Positions 1-7,034 are shown, numbered from the stretch's first letter. The stretch: 12,136 nucleotides of DNA from Anaerolineae bacterium (GCA_030612585.1 JAUWNP010000130.1:1-12136); one strand, 5' to 3'. Numbers and translations: made by a program. The notes: a model not told the origin generated them from the sequence alone.

Positions 1-1997
1 TGGACGTTCATCAGGTCAAGCAGCCGGCTGTTGGCTGAACGGAGCAGGCTGTAGTGGCCTACCCGAGTAGCGCCCTCTACGTGATCTAGCAGAGTTGCTT
101 GTCGCCATGGCACGACAGCGTCGTACCCACGTGCATCCGACAGGTCAAAGACCATACCACTATTCGGCATTAACGCCAGATACAGCCCGGCTACGCGAAA
201 GATTCCCGGCTGTTGCCGCAAGAACTCAATAGATTCTGTTGTGGGATAGACTTGTGTTTGATCCATCGTGGGGTTTATGCGAATACCAAATATGAACAAG
301 TCAGCGCACGTCAGGAATACCAACCCATTGAGCCATATTCTTTGGTTCCATCCACGACGGCGACTCAATGCTAGCAGGCCAACAGCCAGCGCTATACCCA
401 GGGGCACAAACATCTGGGGCGTGGCAAGGGTATAGAGTTGCTGCATCTGTCTGTAGCGGGTATTGACTCTGCCGTAATAGTATTCCAACGAATAGGGAAA
501 CTGCGGGTGGTCAATGGCTTTCATCGCTTCGACCTGGTTTCTGGCTATAGCGACGATCTGATTGTGTAATGCAGTCACGCTCACATAAGCCACACCTACG
601 CAGAATAAGCTTGTAATGGCAAGGGCGATGAGAACGGACAATAACATCTTGCGTGCGTCAAAATACTGTTTGCAGGTCTCTGTGAGGATATCCAGACCAT
701 AACCCGCCAGTAGCGCCAGTCCTAGTGCGTATATCATGCGCATACGCCCATGATTGACCAGACGAACGACAGGCAAGACCTTGACAATATTGAGCAGAGG
801 GAGCTGCAAAGCTATTCCCAACGCTAGCAGTGTCCACCCAATAACGAACCCTTGTGGGGCATCCTTGAGCGCATTCGGGGCATCATAGGATGTCTCTCTA
901 CGGCGGCGTTTGTACCACCAAGTGAATGTTGTAAGCAGTCCCAGCGCCAGCGGCACGATGCCTATGTAGGAGGTCTGTTCGTTATAATTCGCATAAGGAT
1001 ACCAGTAGCTATTGTCAATTGGGGTGCCAAAGAATTGAGGCAGAATCGTCGTGATAATCAACGGCCAATTCTGCCACTCTAGCGAAATTGCTCTCAGCAG
1101 AGATGCTCCTGTTGGTGCGCTGGCCTGGCGGTTCATCAAGATTGAGCTATTCAGAATTCCTTCTGCTAGCGGTAGCAGTTGTACCGCTGACAACGACACC
1201 CCAATGGCACCGGCCAATGCCATCCCGCCCAGCACCCGACTTAGTGGACGCCAGTGACATCCATAGCGCGTAATAGCCCGTGTGAAGCAAAAGGCTACCC
1301 ACGTCACAACGACGTGAAAGGACGTTTCAGGGTGTCCGCCAAAAAACTGACAGGCCAACACAATCCCGATGGCGATGATTAGCTTCGTGCTCCGCTTTGT
1401 CAATGCACGTTCGCTGAGGCATAACAGTAATGGTAACCAGGCTACCACACTGGGTAACGGGTAACCCAACCAGACAATCATCGGACCACTGAAAGCAAAA
1501 GTTATCATGGCTAGGGTTGCACCACGACGCCCGATGCTGACCTGGCGTGCCAATAGGAACGTGCATATACCGCCAACCCACAGTCTGAGAATCGCGGCTA
1601 CGAAAAACGAATCGTCCAACGGGACCAAGAGCGCTAACAACCAGAATGGATCCCAAACGCCAACTTGGCCGTTGCCCATCATAGGCTGTCCGCAGTTTAT
1701 GTTGGATGTCCACAATGGTATCCGTCGTTCGGAGAAATGGCGTCGTAACTCAACTTTCCAGGGATAGAAATAGTATACCTGATCGGACAACAAGCGATTA
1801 CCAGGGACAGTGAAACCTGAGGGGGCATGGCTCTGCCAGACGGGATCGAGTTCATAGATCAAATCCACCGGCAACAAGCTATCCCCAAAAAACACTACCC
1901 GCCAGAAAAAAACGATGAGTAGCGCCATCAACAAGAGGGCTGCGCCTATGACGTCGCCCTGTGGTAACCTCTGCAATCTACGCACCAATCTTCGCAT
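1..1997 (-). CDS. YfhO-like multispanning membrane protein (C-terminus beyond window)
   Basis: The reading frame is open from an ATG at 1995-1997 to the left edge (665 complete codons, no stop), so the C-terminus is missing. An in-frame TGA six codons upstream makes this ATG the only plausible start. The protein opens with a short basic stretch and a membrane helix (about residues 9-31), followed by an extracytoplasmic segment with GDSLLPVD and DPVWQ. Then comes PLWTSNINCGQPMMGNGQ, which matches the PLWnP..fGG.P pattern of the YfhO family. Many hydrophobic helices follow, and the last visible ~100 residues look soluble. YfhO-type proteins are thought to transfer sugars or otherwise modify surface glycans, probably from lipid-linked donors. 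The substrate here is unknown. The gene starts 22 bp after the glycosyltransferase stop, so the pair is probably one operon. Its base composition is more AT-rich than the central plus-strand genes. Family assignment is by motif recognition only; a GT39-like enzyme is the main alternative. Confidence 0.85.
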   Translation of the reverse strand, partial: MRRLVRRLQRLPQGDVIGAALLLMALLIVFFWRVVFFGDSLLPVDLIYELDPVWQSHAPSGFTVPGNRLLSDQVYYFYPWKVELRRHFSERRIPLWTSNINCGQPMMGNGQVGVWDPFWLLALLVPLDDSFFVAAILRLWVGGICTFLLARQVSIGRRGATLAMITFAFSGPMIVWLGYPLPSVVAWLPLLLCLSERALTKRSTKLIIAIGIVLACQFFGGHPETSFHVVVTWVAFCFTRAITRYGCHWRPLSRVLGGMALAGAIGVSLSAVQLLPLAEGILNSSILMNRQASAPTGASLLRAISLEWQNWPLIITTILPQFFGTPIDNSYWYPYANYNEQTSYIGIVPLALGLLTTFTWWYKRRRRETSYDAPNALKDAPQGFVIGWTLLALGIALQLPLLNIVKVLPVVRLVNHGRMRMIYALGLALLAGYGLDILTETCKQYFDARKMLLSVLIALAITSLFCVGVAYVSVTALHNQIVAIARNQVEAMKAIDHPQFPYSLEYYYGRVNTRYRQMQQLYTLATPQMFVPLGIALAVGLLALSRRRGWNQRIWLNGLVFLTCADLFIFGIRINPTMDQTQVYPTTESIEFLRQQPGIFRVAGLYLALMPNSGMVFDLSDARGYDAVVPWRQATLLDHVEGATRVGHYSLLRSANSRLLDLMNV

Positions 1998-2019
1998 ACC
2001 ACCTACTTCTCAGAAACGG

Positions 2020-2928
2020 TCATTTCAGAGCGAGTACCTCGGTGCTGCGGTCTCCGAACTGTTCGCTCAGTCCGTGACGCAGGCCTAACAACAACGCGCG
2101 CGCGCGTCGTGGATTGCCTTGCAGCCAGGATGTGACGACAGACATCAATCCGAATAATGTCCAATACGGCACCAAGAGCCAGCGCAGGCGAGGGTGAAAT
2201 TTGCGCACAAACAGGAAGCGATTGCGCAGGAAATAGTAGGTGTAAAAAGCCACGCGCAGTTCCGACGAGCGGCCGGTATCGTGATAGACGGTTACGGTCG
2301 GGTCTATGAGCGGCCGGTAGCCATGGCGATGTGCCCGCAGGCAAAAATCGGCGATCTCGCCACTGATGAAATAATCCTCGTCGAGCAAGCCAACCCGCTC
2401 GAACGCTTCAGCCGCGATCAGGATGGCTGTTCCTGGCACGTAGTCAACCACATAGGGCTTCACTGTGTCGGGGATGTGACGCATGTGGGTATCAACGCGC
2501 CATAGAGGGTTCAGACCGCCAGCGGCCTGCAAGTCCATGTCTGGTGGCGGGTCACGTAGGATTGGGCCGACGATACCTGCCTGGGTGCGGCTGAGTGTGT
2601 CCAGTAACCGGCGGGCGCCCTCCTCTCCGATCACCGCGTCGTTGTTGAGCAGCAACAAGCAGGTAGCCTGCCCCTCAGCCAGCACCTGTCGAATTGCCAG
2701 GTTGTTTCCGGCAGCAAAGCCCAGGTTATGGTCGCTCAGCAATAGGCGCACGGCAGGACATTCGCGTCGTATCCGTTCGACGCTGTCGTCCTGCGAGCCG
2801 TTATCCACCACCCAGACAATGGGCGTCAGTGCCTCCCAGGTCTGAATCGCCTGTACCGTGGCAATGGTGTCAGGTCCGTTGTTCCAGTTGAGGATGACGA
2901 TTGCCCAAGACGCGCCTGTGTAGTTCAC
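2020..2928 (-). CDS. GT2 family glycosyltransferase (WbbL/rhamnosyltransferase-like)
   Basis: This 302-residue cytoplasmic-face enzyme should transfer a sugar from a nucleotide donor to a glycan or lipid-linked acceptor. GT-A fold signatures are visible in order: AIVILNWNN at residues 9-17, VVDNGSQD at 40-47, NLGFAAGNN at 68-76, the metal/nucleotide-binding LLLNND at 92-97, LLDEDYFI at 181-188 (likely catalytic-base region) and DFCLRAHRHG at 194-203. The C-terminus has a hydrophobic patch at about 250-268, suggesting membrane association. The length is normal for WbbL-like enzymes. The start is a GTG (2926-2928) with a weak purine-rich GAGAG about 8 nt upstream. The gene has a good promoter about 55 bp upstream and is followed after 22 bp by the YfhO-like gene, so surface polysaccharide or glycoprotein modification is the likely role. 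Donor and acceptor cannot be read from the sequence. Confidence 0.92.
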   Translation of the reverse strand: MNYTGASWAIVILNWNNGPDTIATVQAIQTWEALTPIVWVVDNGSQDDSVERIRRECPAVRLLLSDHNLGFAAGNNLAIRQVLAEGQATCLLLLNNDAVIGEEGARRLLDTLSRTQAGIVGPILRDPPPDMDLQAAGGLNPLWRVDTHMRHIPDTVKPYVVDYVPGTAILIAAEAFERVGLLDEDYFISGEIADFCLRAHRHGYRPLIDPTVTVYHDTGRSSELRVAFYTYYFLRNRFLFVRKFHPRLRWLLVPYWTLFGLMSVVTSWLQGNPRRARALLLGLRHGLSEQFGDRSTEVLALK

Positions 2929-2984
2929 GGTATTCTCTCACCTGCCGTTTTCGATTTGTATACTGCCAATGCCCAAACACGGAC

Positions 2985-3013
2985 ATTTTAGCATAGGGCA
3001 CCATCAAGGTCAA
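2985..3013 (-). promoter_or_regulatory. Sigma70-type promoter of the glycosyltransferase/YfhO operon
   Basis: On the minus strand TTGACC (3008-3013) and TAAAAT (2985-2990) are separated by exactly 17 bp, close to the TTGACA/TATAAT consensus. The predicted transcription start near 2978 gives a leader of about 50 nt before the GTG start at 2928. The thioredoxin gene upstream ends at 3222 on the same strand, so this promoter would make the glycan genes independent of thioredoxin. Confidence 0.6.
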
Positions 3014-3132
3014 GGTGGACAAACGTGAGCGTATCACGCTGGGGACAAGAAACGGGGGGAGACTGGGTACAGCGTTCGTTTAGAGGGCAAAAACGGGGCT
3101 GAAACCAGAATACATCGGAGGTGCCAGCCTCG

Positions 3133-3194
3133 GTAAAAATCAAGTACACTGTACCCAGCCAATGATGTACAGGGAACTGGCGGATGCAGTGTAC
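3133..3194 (-). terminator. Possible hairpin terminator after thioredoxin
   Basis: On the minus strand the 8-bp arms GTACACTG (3194-3187) and CAGTGTAC (3151-3144) can pair. A shorter CCAG/CTGG pair lies inside the loop, and the second arm is followed by TTGATTTTTA. It lies 28 bp after the thioredoxin stop and 131 bp before the next minus-strand promoter. The loop is long (about 35 nt), so this is a weak candidate. The stretch 2929-3221 holds this, the promoter, and several GTAC-centred repeats; I see no gene in it. Confidence 0.3.
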
Positions 3195-3221
3195 CACAGA
3201 ACGGGGGAATTGTCGCCGGCA

Positions 3222-3545
3222 CTAGATGTAGGGTAGCAGTTCTTCTGCCAGCGCGTCTTTGGGACGGTAGCCCACGATACGTGTCGCTTCCATCCCATTC
3301 TTGAACAGGATCAGTGTCGGGATGCCGTGGATGCCGTAGCGGCCTGGCGTCTGCCGGTTACTATCCACGTCCATCCTGGCCACCCGCAGTCTCCCATCGT
3401 ACTCCTCAGCGAGCGCCTCAACGACCGGCCCAATCATCTTGCACGGCCCACACCACTCGGCCCAGAAGTCTACGAGCGTTGGCTCCGCAGCCTGGAGCAC
3501 TTCGCTTTTGAAGGTGCCATCGGTTACGTCGAATGTTTTTGCCAT
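3222..3545 (-). CDS. trxA: Thioredoxin
   Basis: A 107-residue thioredoxin, the usual length for the family, acting in the cytoplasm as a protein disulfide reductase. The active site WCGPC puts the redox cysteines at C32 and C35. The buried D26 and the cis-proline P76 (GIPT) fall at the same numbers as in E. coli Trx1. Electrons normally come from thioredoxin reductase, which is not in this window. The frame extends upstream to 3599. However, the ATG at 3543-3545 has a strong GAGGAGGG Shine-Dalgarno (3550-3557), begins the natural MAKTF sequence, and follows a good promoter at 3571-3599 that the longer version would overlap. That start is therefore preferred. The gene is monocistronic by appearance and divergent from the S8 protease. 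Confidence 0.95.
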   Translation of the reverse strand: MAKTFDVTDGTFKSEVLQAAEPTLVDFWAEWCGPCKMIGPVVEALAEEYDGRLRVARMDVDSNRQTPGRYGIHGIPTLILFKNGMEATRIVGYRPKDALAEELLPYI

Positions 3546-3570
3546 TCTGCCCTCCTCAAATGTGGCGTGG

Positions 3571-3599
3571 ATTATCCTACAGGAGACTGCTTTTGTCAA
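3571..3599 (-). promoter_or_regulatory. Sigma70-type promoter of trxA
   Basis: On the minus strand a perfect -35 TTGACA (3594-3599) is followed after 17 bp by GATAAT (3571-3576). The predicted start of transcription near 3564 leaves a ~19-nt leader with the GAGGAGGG ribosome binding site. The -35 lies on the same bases as that of the divergent protease promoter. Confidence 0.75.
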
Positions 3600-3620
3600 G
3601 CGCCGTACTTCTGCTATAAT
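3593..3620 (+). promoter_or_regulatory. Sigma70-type promoter of the S8 protease gene (leaderless transcript)
   Basis: On the plus strand TTGTCA (3593-3598) and a perfect TATAAT (3615-3620) are 16 bp apart. The ATG of the protease begins only 9 nt after the -10 box. The RNA should therefore start within about 0-4 nt of the start codon, and no Shine-Dalgarno is present. This matches the geometry of leaderless genes. Confidence 0.7.
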
Positions 3621-3629
3621 CCTATCTCA

Positions 3630-5627
3630 ATGAACAGGCGTTTTCTTCTTGGCGTGGGCCTACCGTTTGGCGCGGCCGGACTGCTTCTGGCAGGGTTGGT
3701 GGCATCTGTCTATGCTGTGCCCCCTCGACAATTACATGCACCCACCAACGTTGCCCCGCACGTATGGGACGCCACTGCTGGCAGCAGCGAGGTTGAGTTT
3801 CTGGTGATCCTGGCCGAGCAGGCGGACCTCAGCACAGCGGCTGCTCTGCCCACCCGAGAAGCGCGCCTGCGCTACGTCTACGACGCACTGCGGGAGACGG
3901 CACAGCACTCCCAGGCCCCTCTGCGCGCCCAACTAGACGGTGCCGGTGTGGACTACCGCTCATTCTACGTCGTCAACATGTTGGCGGTGGAGGGCGACCG
4001 CGACCTCGTCACTCGTCTGGCGGTCCGTCCCGACGTGGCCCGCATCGCCGCCAATCCCCGCGTGCGCCTGGCTCTACCGACTCCCTCCCCCCATGGGGGA
4101 GAGCCGGGGTGGGGGGCTCCCTCTCCCTATGGGGGAGGGTCGGGGAGGAGGCACACTTCGTCAGTCCCCCCCACAAGAGGGAAAGCCAGCGTCGAGTGGA
4201 ACGTAGCGCGCATCAGCGCCGACGATGTCTGGGCGCTGGGCTATACCGGCCAGTCCATCGTCGTCGCCGGGCAGGATACCGGCTATGCCTGGGACCACCC
4301 GGCGCTGATCAGCCAGTATCGAGGCTACAATGGCGTCACTGCCACACACGACTACAACTGGCACGACGCTATCCGTACCAATACCCACGGCTATAATCCC
4401 TGCGGTATAGACTCCCCAGAACCTTGCGACGACGACGGGCACGGCACCCACACGATGGGCACGATCGTTGGCGACGATGGTGGGAACAATCAAATCGGCG
4501 TCGCGCCTGGCGCGTGCTGGATCGGCTGCCGCAATATGGACAATGGCTGGGGCACTCCCGCCACCTACGCCGAGTGTTTCGAGTTCTTTTTGGCCCCCTA
4601 TCCCGTCGGCGGCGATCCCGTCAGCGACGGTGTTCCCAGCCTGGCCCCCCACGTGATCAACAACTCCTGGACCTGTCCTCTCAGCGAGGGCTGTGCCTGG
4701 GACACACTCCAAGCAGTTGTCGAGAACGTGCGCACGGCGGGAATCGTAGTCGTCGCTTCGGCCGGCAATAGTGGGTCTGGGTGTGGGACGGTACAGAACC
4801 CGCCTGCTATTTACGACGCCGCTTTCTCGGTGGGGGCCTCCGGCAGCAGCGACGGGGTCGCTTCCTTCAGTAGCCGTGGGCCGGTGACGGTGGATGGCTC
4901 CGGCAGGCTCAAGCCGGACGTGACCGCGCCGGGCGTGGGGGTGCGCTCCAGTGTCCCCGGCGGAGGGTATGGCTGGAAAAGCGGTACTTCGATGGCCGGG
5001 CCCCACGTCGCGGGGACGGTCGCGCTGCTGTGGTCGGCCGCCCCCCGCCGCATTGGCGATGTGGATGGAACGGAATGGGTCATCGCGCAGACGGCCCGGC
5101 CTCGAACTACGACACAGGGTTGCGGTGATGACGACCCGGACGATGTGCCGAACAACGTCTATGGATGGGGCATCGTGGACGCGCTGGCGGCGGTACTGGG
5201 AGAGATTTCAGGACTGAAGATCACCAAACAGGCCCACCTCGCCCCACTGCTGCCCGGCGCACAACTGACCTACACCATCCGTGTCACTAACACCGCCATT
5301 TTCACCCTCACCCAGGTCGCCCTCACAGACACGATCCCTGTGAGCACTACTTTCGCCTGGGCCAATGGAAACTACACTCTGGCGGGCGGGGTGGTCACCT
5401 GGACGGCTGCCAGCCTCGCGCCGGACGAGGTGTTGACGGCGACGCTGGCGGTCACGGTGGAGCACCTGTCACCAGGCACGCCCGTGGTAAACGCTGCCTA
5501 CGGGGTGCGAGCCAGCGAACTACTCACCCCCGTCATGGGTGCACCGGTGGAGGTGGTCATCCCGTGGCGATATATACTGTCCCCCATTTTCAGGAACTGG
5601 TCATTGGGAGGAAGCGGCGGTGGCTGA
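3630..5627 (+). CDS. Secreted subtilisin-like S8 serine protease with DUF11 domain
   Basis: A 665-residue extracellular endopeptidase. Residues 1-29 form a signal peptide (MNRRFLLG..., hydrophobic core, cleavage after VYA). Residues ~54-150 resemble an inhibitor-I9 propeptide, and 151-187 are a Pro/Gly-rich linker made from REP-like DNA. The catalytic domain spans ~188-520, with D216 in QDTGYAWDHP, H271 in DGHGTH, oxyanion N380 in ASAGNSG and nucleophile S454 in SGTSMAGPH, so it should be active. A DUF11-type beta domain (~529-640, LKITKQA...YTIRVTN) probably sits at the cell surface or mediates binding. The tail is YILSPIFRNWS plus GGSGGG. The same frame is open back to 3327, but that extension antisenses trxA. 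The signal peptide and the promoter at 3593-3620 fix the start at 3630. It probably heads the rightward cluster. Confidence 0.93.
   Translation: MNRRFLLGVGLPFGAAGLLLAGLVASVYAVPPRQLHAPTNVAPHVWDATAGSSEVEFLVILAEQADLSTAAALPTREARLRYVYDALRETAQHSQAPLRAQLDGAGVDYRSFYVVNMLAVEGDRDLVTRLAVRPDVARIAANPRVRLALPTPSPHGGEPGWGAPSPYGGGSGRRHTSSVPPTRGKASVEWNVARISADDVWALGYTGQSIVVAGQDTGYAWDHPALISQYRGYNGVTATHDYNWHDAIRTNTHGYNPCGIDSPEPCDDDGHGTHTMGTIVGDDGGNNQIGVAPGACWIGCRNMDNGWGTPATYAECFEFFLAPYPVGGDPVSDGVPSLAPHVINNSWTCPLSEGCAWDTLQAVVENVRTAGIVVVASAGNSGSGCGTVQNPPAIYDAAFSVGASGSSDGVASFSSRGPVTVDGSGRLKPDVTAPGVGVRSSVPGGGYGWKSGTSMAGPHVAGTVALLWSAAPRRIGDVDGTEWVIAQTARPRTTTQGCGDDDPDDVPNNVYGWGIVDALAAVLGEISGLKITKQAHLAPLLPGAQLTYTIRVTNTAIFTLTQVALTDTIPVSTTFAWANGNYTLAGGVVTWTAASLAPDEVLTATLAVTVEHLSPGTPVVNAAYGVRASELLTPVMGAPVEVVIPWRYILSPIFRNWSLGGSGGG
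4081..4192 (+). repeat. REP-like GC-rich palindromic repeats inserted in frame in the protease gene
   Basis: Two direct units of 36 bp (4081-4116 and 4117-4152) share the pattern CTCCCTC...ATGGGGGAG...GGGG. Each contains an internal CTCCC/GGGAG-type palindrome. A degenerate third piece with CCCCCC...AGAGGGA lies at about 4166-4190. The 36-bp period preserves the frame and encodes a 12-residue repeat (PSPHGGEPGWGA, PSPYGGGSGRRH). The repeats fall between the propeptide and the catalytic domain. Confidence 0.75.
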
Positions 5628-6336
5628 CCTTGAGAGACTGCGCCTAAAAGTGCGACCTATGTTGCACTTCTCCGCGCCTTCTGACGCGCTGTACATTTAC
5701 TACGCCTTCTACCACGATCCCCGGCGCACCCGCCTCTACGTCCACGAAGACGCCGGCGGCCACGCGGATGGCTTCGTCGCTGTCTGCCAGACCGGGCAGC
5801 GGTTGTTCCAGCCGACCGTCGTGCTGCGCACGCCGGACGCCCGCGTGGGCGTCGAACTGCTGCGCCAGGCGCTTGTCCCCGGCCGTCCCTATTACTTGAT
5901 CACAACGCCGGACTTGCAGGACGCCGTCGCGGAGACTGTCGACATCGAGCAGCCCGAAACTAACCGCGTCTACCGGCTCGACCTGTTCCGCTTCCAGCCT
6001 GCCATCAACGTGCTGGTCGTAGCGGAGCAGGGCCTGGGCGGGCGGCCGCGCTTCGTCATCCGCTCACAGGGGAAAATCGCTGCCGAGGCGGGGCTTAACT
6101 GGGCTTCGCCCCACTTCGCTGATGTGTTTGTCCGCACTGTGCCAGCCGCACAGGGGCGCGGATGGGGCAAAGCAGTGGTGGCGGCCTGCACGACGTGGGT
6201 CGTCCGTTCGGCCAGACAGCCACTCTACGTCGTCAATGAGGCCAACAAGCCCAGTATCGCGCTGACCGAAGCGGTCGGTTACGTGGACACCGGTGCGCGG
6301 GAGTTCGGCGGTGAGGGCGTGTGCCGGCCTGATTAG
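5620..6336 (+). CDS. GNAT family N-acetyltransferase
   Basis: A 238-residue protein if it starts at the GTG at 5620-5622, which has GGAGG at 5608-5612 with 7-8 nt spacing. The frame opens upstream to 5539, but that part overlaps the protease and lacks such a site. The C-terminal ~100 residues are GNAT-like: the acetyl-CoA pyrophosphate loop QGRGWGK is at 178-184, and N206...S...L..AVGYVDTG (about 206-225) matches the family's final alpha-beta motif. The first ~130 residues are not recognised and may be a substrate-recognition domain, as in two-domain FR47-like enzymes. The enzyme should acetylate an amine of a small molecule or protein in the cytoplasm; the substrate is unknown. It overlaps the protease stop by 8 bp, implying translational coupling, and is followed by thyX 38 bp later. 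Confidence 0.85.
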   Translation: MADLERLRLKVRPMLHFSAPSDALYIYYAFYHDPRRTRLYVHEDAGGHADGFVAVCQTGQRLFQPTVVLRTPDARVGVELLRQALVPGRPYYLITTPDLQDAVAETVDIEQPETNRVYRLDLFRFQPAINVLVVAEQGLGGRPRFVIRSQGKIAAEAGLNWASPHFADVFVRTVPAAQGRGWGKAVVAACTTWVVRSARQPLYVVNEANKPSIALTEAVGYVDTGAREFGGEGVCRPD

Positions 6337-6365
6337 AGATTAGAGATTGGAGATTAGAGATTGGA
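6331..6365 (+). repeat. Tandem heptamer repeat (GATTAGA/GATTGGA x5)
   Basis: Five perfect-length heptamers run head to tail: GATTAGA, GATTAGA, GATTGGA, GATTAGA, GATTGGA. They are followed by a partial GAT. The stop codon TAG of the acetyltransferase (6334-6336) is inside the first unit. The GGAGA (6363-6367) serving thyX is made by the last unit and the partial one, 7 nt before the ATG at 6375. Confidence 0.9.
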
Positions 6366-6374
6366 GATGAAAGC

Positions 6375-7013
6375 ATGAACGTTGAACTAATCGCCATCAC
6401 CCGCTACCTGCGAGGGGACGGCACGCCGGAGGAGTTGTTGGAGCACGCGGGGCGGGTGTGCTATCGCAGCGAGGGGCGGGGCGACCCGGGGAAGTTCCTG
6501 CGAGCGCGCATCCGCGAGGGACACGAGTCTATCATCGAGCACGCCGGCGCGACGTTCGAGATCAGCGGTATTTCGCGAGCGGCAAGTCATCAACTCGTCA
6601 GACACAGATTAGCCTCGTATTCGCAAGAGAGTCAACGCTACGTCTCAATGTCCGATCCAGAGTGGGTGCTTCCTCCCGCTGTTACAGAGAACCCGGTGGC
6701 AAGGATGATCTGGGATGAGTTTGCCGACGGGGTCAAATCTACCTATCAGGCGCTGCGGGAACTGGGGGTGCGCAAGGAAGATGCCCGTTTCGCGCTGCCG
6801 AACGCGACTGCCACCCGCATTGTCGTCACAATGAACTTCCGTGAACTTCTCCACGTGTTCAGGATTCGCATATCCCCTGCTGCTCAATGGGAAATTCGGG
6901 GCGTCTGTGTGCGCATGCTCGAACTCGTTTACCCCATTGCCCCAGGTGTCTTTGGTGATTTGAGCGAAGAGTTGAGAACCAAGTATCCCTCTTTCTTCGA
7001 GGGTGTAGAGTAA
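6375..7013 (+). CDS. thyX: FAD-dependent thymidylate synthase
   Basis: A 212-residue flavin-dependent thymidylate synthase, of normal family length. It converts dUMP to dTMP using methylene-tetrahydrofolate, with FAD and NADPH as the reducing system, and works as a homotetramer in the cytoplasm. The diagnostic RHRX7S motif is complete: R76-H77-R78 through S86, with SQR following. HESIIEHA (about residues 51-58) and the C-terminal AQWEIR block (Q171, R175) are also conserved features of the family. The start has GGAGA 7 nt upstream, supplied by the heptamer repeat. There is no thyA in the window. By eye the first ~195 bp are much richer in GC than the remaining ~440 bp, which is unusual within one gene. 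Downstream, a hairpin separates it from larA by 77 bp. Confidence 0.96.
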   Translation: MNVELIAITRYLRGDGTPEELLEHAGRVCYRSEGRGDPGKFLRARIREGHESIIEHAGATFEISGISRAASHQLVRHRLASYSQESQRYVSMSDPEWVLPPAVTENPVARMIWDEFADGVKSTYQALRELGVRKEDARFALPNATATRIVVTMNFRELLHVFRIRISPAAQWEIRGVCVRMLELVYPIAPGVFGDLSEELRTKYPSFFEGVE

Positions 7014-7034
7014 CGGGTTTCCGAGACACAGAAA

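Noticed and set aside
1327..1713. 128-codon minus-strand frame inside the YfhO-like gene
   Set aside because: It is in a different frame of the same strand from the continuous membrane-protein frame, which has clear family motifs.
2988..3222. Short minus-strand frames (62-69 codons) between the glycosyltransferase and trxA
   Set aside because: No ribosome sites and unnatural composition; they overlap repeats and the promoter.
3546..3599. Longer thioredoxin start at 3599
   Set aside because: It overlaps the trxA promoter; the ATG at 3545 has a strong Shine-Dalgarno and gives the family's usual N-terminus and numbering.
3327..3629. N-terminal extension of the S8 protease frame to 766 residues
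   Set aside because: It lies antisense to trxA, lacks a ribosome site, and would bury a clear signal peptide; the promoter at 3593-3620 lies inside it.
4161..5006. 281-codon minus-strand frame under the protease
   Set aside because: Its low-complexity, Gly/Arg/Asp-rich translation has no domain features and is the expected shadow of a GC-rich gene whose motifs are intact on the plus strand.
6331..6365. CRISPR-like array
   Set aside because: The units are contiguous 7-mers without spacers; it is a simple tandem repeat.
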